From NCBI GenBank assembly GCA_024278775.1, contig JAJRSP010000081.1, positions 1 to 7,486 on the forward strand: a stretch of 7,486 nt of DNA, in the 5' to 3' direction. Shown here one piece after another: positions 5,128 to 7,486 of this stretch; position 1 is the first letter of the stretch; every line of letters begins with the position of its first letter. The notes under the pieces were generated by a model that saw nothing but the letters and a program-made list of their open reading frames with translations, ran no database searches and had not been told where the DNA came from. The position numbers and the translations under genes were made by a program. The stretch is from Planctomycetota bacterium. GTDB lineage: Bacteria; Planctomycetota; Phycisphaerae; UBA1845.

Positions 5128-6197
5128 CCGACCATGTCCATCGTGACCGGCATGTCGGCTGGCACGGCATCGTGCATACGCTTACCGACCAACCGACCGA
5201 TTTCTTTGGGAGCTAATCCCGAACCGGACCGTTTGCAAACCAGCATGTCGCGGGCGATCAACTCGCCCGTAGCGATATCCCGGGCAGCCACAATCGTCTT
5301 CCTCGCGACGTTACGCACCTCCCGTTCGATCGGCAGCACACCGATCTCCCCCGTGCCCATCGCCGCGCAGGCTTCACGGGCGTGATTCACGTATTCGGCG
5401 AGGGCATCCGGTTCGAGGGACATCGCGTGATCGGGGCCGGGAAGGTCGCGGTCCAGCGTCATGTGTTTTTCGAGAACGGCTGCTCCGGCGGCGACGGCCA
5501 GAGCACCGGTCCGCTCGGACATCGTGTGATCGCTGTATCCCACCGAAACCCCAAATCGCCGCCCAAGTCGACCAATCGCACCAAGATTCGCCTCGGCCAG
5601 CGGCGTGGGGTAGGCACTGACACAATGCAGCAGGATCAGACGGCCCGACGCATTTCGTGATTCGATCAACGCGACGGCTGCGGCGATTTCCGATTCCTCG
5701 GCGGCGCCTGTCGACAGGATCAGCGGCAGCCCGGTCTCGCAGACCGTCGCGAGCAGCTCCATGTCGACAATGTCGGTCGAGGCGATCTTGATGGCGGGTG
5801 CGTCGAAACCCACAACTTTCCGCACGTCCGGCGGGGTAAAGGGGGTGGCCAGGAATGCTATGGACCGTTGGGCGCAGTGGTCAGCCAGTCGCCGGAACGC
5901 ATCGTCCGATAATTGCAGTCTTTCGAGCATATCGCGTTGGGACTGCTCGGCGGTGCGTTCGCACTGATAGGCGGCGGTCGGTGCCGTTGCGGTTACGAGC
6001 GTTGAGGCGGTGAATACCTGGAATCTCACCGCGTCCGCGCCCGCTTGTGCGGCGGCGTCGATCAGTGCGACGGCTTTGTTGAAATCCCCGTCGTGGTTGA
6101 CGCCGGCCTCAGCCACGATGTACACCGACTCGCCAGCGCCGACATTGTGTCGGCCTATTTGCACGGGGGCGATGTTGGGCTGGTTGTGCTCGTTCAT
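5124..6197 (-). CDS. neuB: NeuB-type N-acylneuraminate / legionaminate synthase with SAF domain
   Basis: This protein condenses phosphoenolpyruvate with an N-acyl-mannosamine-type sugar to give a nonulosonic acid, in the cytoplasm. With the chosen start it has 357 residues, normal for the family. The TIM-barrel part (about 20-285) shows IVAEAGVNHDGD (27-38), DAVRFQ (55-60), FLATPF (115-120), KIASTD (137-142), LSTGAA (161-166), HCVSAYPTP (191-199), GYSDHT (220-225) and EKHMTLDR with LPGPDH (243-257). These keep the expected PEP- and metal-binding residues. The C-terminal SAF (antifreeze-like) domain spans about 300-357, with KRSGSGLAP and LVGKR. A GTG at 6209 would add four residues, but ATG 6195-6197 forms an exact ATGA overlap with the neuA stop, as at the neuB-neuC junction, so it is preferred. 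Whether the product is Neu5Ac or legionaminic acid is not settled. Confidence 0.94.
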   Translation of the reverse strand: MNEHNQPNIAPVQIGRHNVGAGESVYIVAEAGVNHDGDFNKAVALIDAAAQAGADAVRFQVFTASTLVTATAPTAAYQCERTAEQSQRDMLERLQLSDDAFRRLADHCAQRSIAFLATPFTPPDVRKVVGFDAPAIKIASTDIVDMELLATVCETGLPLILSTGAAEESEIAAAVALIESRNASGRLILLHCVSAYPTPLAEANLGAIGRLGRRFGVSVGYSDHTMSERTGALAVAAGAAVLEKHMTLDRDLPGPDHAMSLEPDALAEYVNHAREACAAMGTGEIGVLPIEREVRNVARKTIVAARDIATGELIARDMLVCKRSGSGLAPKEIGRLVGKRMHDAVPADMPVTMDMVG

Positions 6198-6925
6198 GGC
6201 GGCGTCCACATGCGCATGTTCTGACGCTGCGCTTTCATCACAGCCTCAGCCACGTACAGATCCATAATGGTATCGACATCGACCGCGTCTTCGGGTTCCT
6301 GCACGACGGCTCGCCGATCTGTTCCGAAAAATGCGTGGGCGTCGGCCTCTTCGGCGCCGCCAGCGTCGAGGGCGTTTCGTGTGACAGCCACCACTGCGCC
6401 GTCGTGGTAATACAGGGGCGAAAGGTCTTGCCGACGGTGGATGCTGTTCTCGCGAAACTGAATCATGCGATCGTCGTCGAGCCGGTGAAGCCAATCGGGG
6501 TGCTGCTTGCCGACGGGTGCGACGGTCCGCACCGAGTCCGCACCGGTGTCCGCCAAATGACGGATCACGCGATCGATGATTCCGGGCGCTCGTACGGGAA
6601 TGTTGCCGTAGAGGAATACGACCGCATCCGACTTTGGTACGCCGTCGGCTTCAAGCGTTGCCAGAGCGTGTCGGGCGGCGGCATCGACCGTTGCGGTGTC
6701 GTTGGCCAATTCAGGCGGACGGCTGACCACGCGTATGTCGCGCTTGGCTGCCAGTTCCGTCGCTGCGGCTGAATCCGTGGTCAACACGATCTGGTTCAGC
6801 AGGCGACTCTGCCGTGCGTGCTCGAATGTGTATTCGATCATCGGCCGCCCGAGCAGAAGCTTGACGCACTTGTCCGGCAGGCCTTTGCTGCCGGCGCGGG
6901 CCAGGATGACACCGGTGGTGAACAT
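6194..6925 (-). CDS. neuA: NeuA-type CMP-nonulosonate cytidylyltransferase, divergent
   Basis: The 243-residue protein is a PF02348-type cytidylyltransferase that would activate the NeuB product with CTP to a CMP-sugar, in the cytoplasm. Landmarks: ILARAGSKGLPDKC (7-20, the CTP-binding signature, where the usual Asn after Lys is Cys20), VLTTDS (47-52), DTATVDAAARHAL (76-88), LYGNIPVR (105-112), RENSIHRRQ (158-166), YYHDGAVVAV (172-181) and VDVDTIMDLYVAEA (216-229), which carries the acidic metal-binding residues. The LYGNIPVR block stands where most NeuA and LegF proteins have LQPTSPLR, so this is a side branch; KdsB-like 3-deoxy sugar activation is a less likely alternative given the neuBC context. 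The ATG (6923-6925) is fixed by an in-frame TAA four codons upstream. There is no Shine-Dalgarno. It is the first gene of the operon, and its stop overlaps neuB by ATGA. Confidence 0.88.
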   Translation of the reverse strand: MFTTGVILARAGSKGLPDKCVKLLLGRPMIEYTFEHARQSRLLNQIVLTTDSAAATELAAKRDIRVVSRPPELANDTATVDAAARHALATLEADGVPKSDAVVFLYGNIPVRAPGIIDRVIRHLADTGADSVRTVAPVGKQHPDWLHRLDDDRMIQFRENSIHRRQDLSPLYYHDGAVVAVTRNALDAGGAEEADAHAFFGTDRRAVVQEPEDAVDVDTIMDLYVAEAVMKAQRQNMRMWTPP

Positions 6926-6969
6926 GGAATGATGTTATTATCGGTGGTCTGGGCGGTGGAACTTGACGC

Positions 6970-6997
6970 ATTATGCCGGGACCGCAACGCTCGACAG
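6970..6997 (-). promoter_or_regulatory. candidate promoter for the neuABC operon
   Basis: On the minus strand CATAAT (6975-6970) matches five of six bases of the -10 box. CTGTCG (6997-6992), 16 bases upstream, is a poor -35 box (three of six). Transcription would start near 6963, leaving a leader of about 37 bases before neuA. A second -10-like GATAAT (6942-6937) lies only 11 bases before the ATG and would give an almost leaderless message. Confidence 0.3.
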
Positions 6998-7063
6998 CAC
7001 TCGAAGAAAGTCGAAAGCAGAAAACCGACAGCCGACATTGGGCGGGCGCTGCTTCACAGGGGA

Positions 7064-7133
7064 GGCTTTCTGATATCGCAGCGTCCGCCAATCGGCAAGC
7101 CACGGTTACACTCACTGACCCTTTGGGGACCGA
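7064..7133 (-). repeat. dispersed ~70-bp intergenic repeat, copy 2
   Basis: The reverse complement aligns gap-free with 1187-1256. Shared blocks include AAAGGG, GTGGCTTGCCG, GACGC and CGAT. It lies in the non-coding region upstream of neuA and overlaps the left arm of the 13-bp inverted repeat. Confidence 0.65.
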
Positions 7134-7253
7134 CCAAGGCCACGCCGCAAGAAATGGCTACACCCACCACAACGATTCGAGCAACATGAGGCACGCCGAA
7201 CCCCTGCCCGATCTGCCGCCAATAGCCCAGCAATAGGTGACGGTCCCCAAAGG
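7120..7253. repeat. 13-bp inverted repeat, 108-bp spacer
   Basis: CCTTTGGGGACCG (7120-7132) is the exact reverse complement of CGGTCCCCAAAGG (7241-7253). The left arm is one end of dispersed repeat copy 2. The right arm continues into GCACCGAATGGCAACG, which can be aligned with small gaps to the same part of that repeat. It is therefore probably a third, shortened copy in the opposite orientation rather than the end of a transposon. No transposase frame lies between the arms. Confidence 0.55.
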
Positions 7254-7293
7254 CACCGAATGGCAACGTTTTTCTGCTGCTGGGCATTTTTTT
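7225..7293 (+). terminator. weak candidate terminator with very long loop
   Basis: GCCCAGCA (7225-7232) pairs with TGCTGGGC (7278-7285), and the second arm is followed by A and then seven Ts (7287-7293). The 45-base loop is far longer than in normal rho-independent terminators, and no plus-strand gene ends just upstream, so its role is uncertain. Confidence 0.2.
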
Positions 7294-7394
7294 CGAGAAT
7301 CCGTGTCAGAAATGAGCGTTTCGAGCGACATCACCTTTGAGCAGGCCTGCGACGCTGGTTGTGGATGCGTCGCCCGTTCGCCGGTTCTTCCGGG

Positions 7395-7415
7395 GTTCGG
7401 CTTTTGAGGCCGAAC
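7395..7415. repeat. short perfect hairpin near right edge
   Basis: GTTCGGC (7395-7401) pairs with GCCGAAC (7409-7415) around a 7-base loop TTTTGAG. There is no T-run after it. It may be part of another intergenic palindrome family or simply lie inside a partly visible gene. Confidence 0.35.
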
Positions 7416-7486
7416 GTCTCTCCGAGTGGCTGGAAGAGGAGGGGTGACGGCTGTGAGGTCTCAACTTGTTCCGAAGATGAAGGATG

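Larger units (their letters stand above)
6926..7486. other. 560-bp stretch without a confident gene
   Basis: Upstream of neuA there is no gene I can name. The stretch contains a candidate neuA promoter, a dispersed repeat copy (7064-7133), a 13-bp inverted repeat, a long-loop hairpin followed by seven Ts, and a 7-bp hairpin (7395-7415). From about 7312 to the right edge the plus strand has short, coding-like frames that may mark a broken or starting gene. The longer minus-strand frame at 7054-7287 runs through repeat DNA and is probably not a gene. Confidence 0.5.

Noticed and set aside
4669..5385. Plus-strand frame of 238 codons opposite neuC and neuB
   Set aside because: It is antisense to two well-supported genes and has no recognisable motif of its own.
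6207..6209. GTG at 6209 as the neuB start
   Set aside because: It adds only four residues without a ribosome binding site, whereas ATG 6197 gives the same ATGA overlap seen at the neuB-neuC junction.
7120..7253. Inverted repeats as the ends of an insertion sequence
   Set aside because: The space between the arms is only 108 bases with no transposase frame, and the arms are explained by two opposed copies of a dispersed repeat.
7054..7287. Minus-strand frame of 77 codons upstream of neuA
   Set aside because: It runs through the dispersed repeat and the 13-bp inverted repeat and shows no domain or ribosome binding site.

Overview
The window looks like a piece of a GC-rich chromosome from a planctomycete, probably class Phycisphaerae. 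This is inferred from three things: a small membrane protein with a double-CxxC zinc ribbon of the 'CPEC...GLP...CPECGL' kind, a single-gene pseudopilin with an 'AFTLIELLVVIAII' N-terminus and a 'FADGHV' C-terminus, and several intergenic palindromic or dispersed repeats. No gene was matched by a database search, so the taxon is a judgement from protein style.

Layout from left to right. (1) Positions 1-110 hold the 3' end of a plus-strand gene whose last residues resemble the C-terminus of trigger factor. (2) Positions 111-428 are largely non-coding, with one doubtful Cys-rich small ORF and a palindromic repeat. (3) Positions 429-992 (+) encode a zinc-ribbon, two-TM, possibly PH-like membrane protein. 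(4) Positions 993-1409 are a repeat-rich gap. (5) Positions 1410-2692 (-) are a two-gene unit: a pseudopilin followed, 11 nt later, by a charged lipoprotein whose Shine-Dalgarno overlaps the pseudopilin stop codon. (6) Positions 2836-3720 (-) encode an HDOD-domain protein. (7) Positions 3721-3990 hold a short tandem motif and a three-hairpin repeat element. (8) Positions 3991-6925 (-) are a tight neuA-neuB-neuC operon, each junction a 4-base ATGA overlap. (9) Positions 6926-7486 contain no confident gene but carry repeat copies, inverted repeats, a candidate promoter for neuA and a possible gene start at the right edge.

The best-defined system is the neuABC operon. NeuC makes the N-acyl-mannosamine-type sugar from a UDP-sugar, NeuB condenses it with phosphoenolpyruvate to a nine-carbon nonulosonic acid, and NeuA activates that acid with CTP for transfer to a surface glycan. 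The sequence does not decide between sialic acid (Neu5Ac) and legionaminic acid, because no dehydratase, aminotransferase, acetyltransferase or glycosyltransferase lies in the window. NeuA is divergent at two signature motifs, and NeuC has a changed residue in a conserved motif.

The other recurring theme is repeats. A 28-bp palindromic repeat flanks the zinc-ribbon gene with compensating stem changes. A roughly 70-bp dispersed repeat occurs twice in opposite orientation, about 5.9 kb apart, plus a likely third fragment. A G/C-run hairpin element sits downstream of neuC. I did not find a clearly new biological system; the most useful leads are the divergent NeuA and the repeat families.
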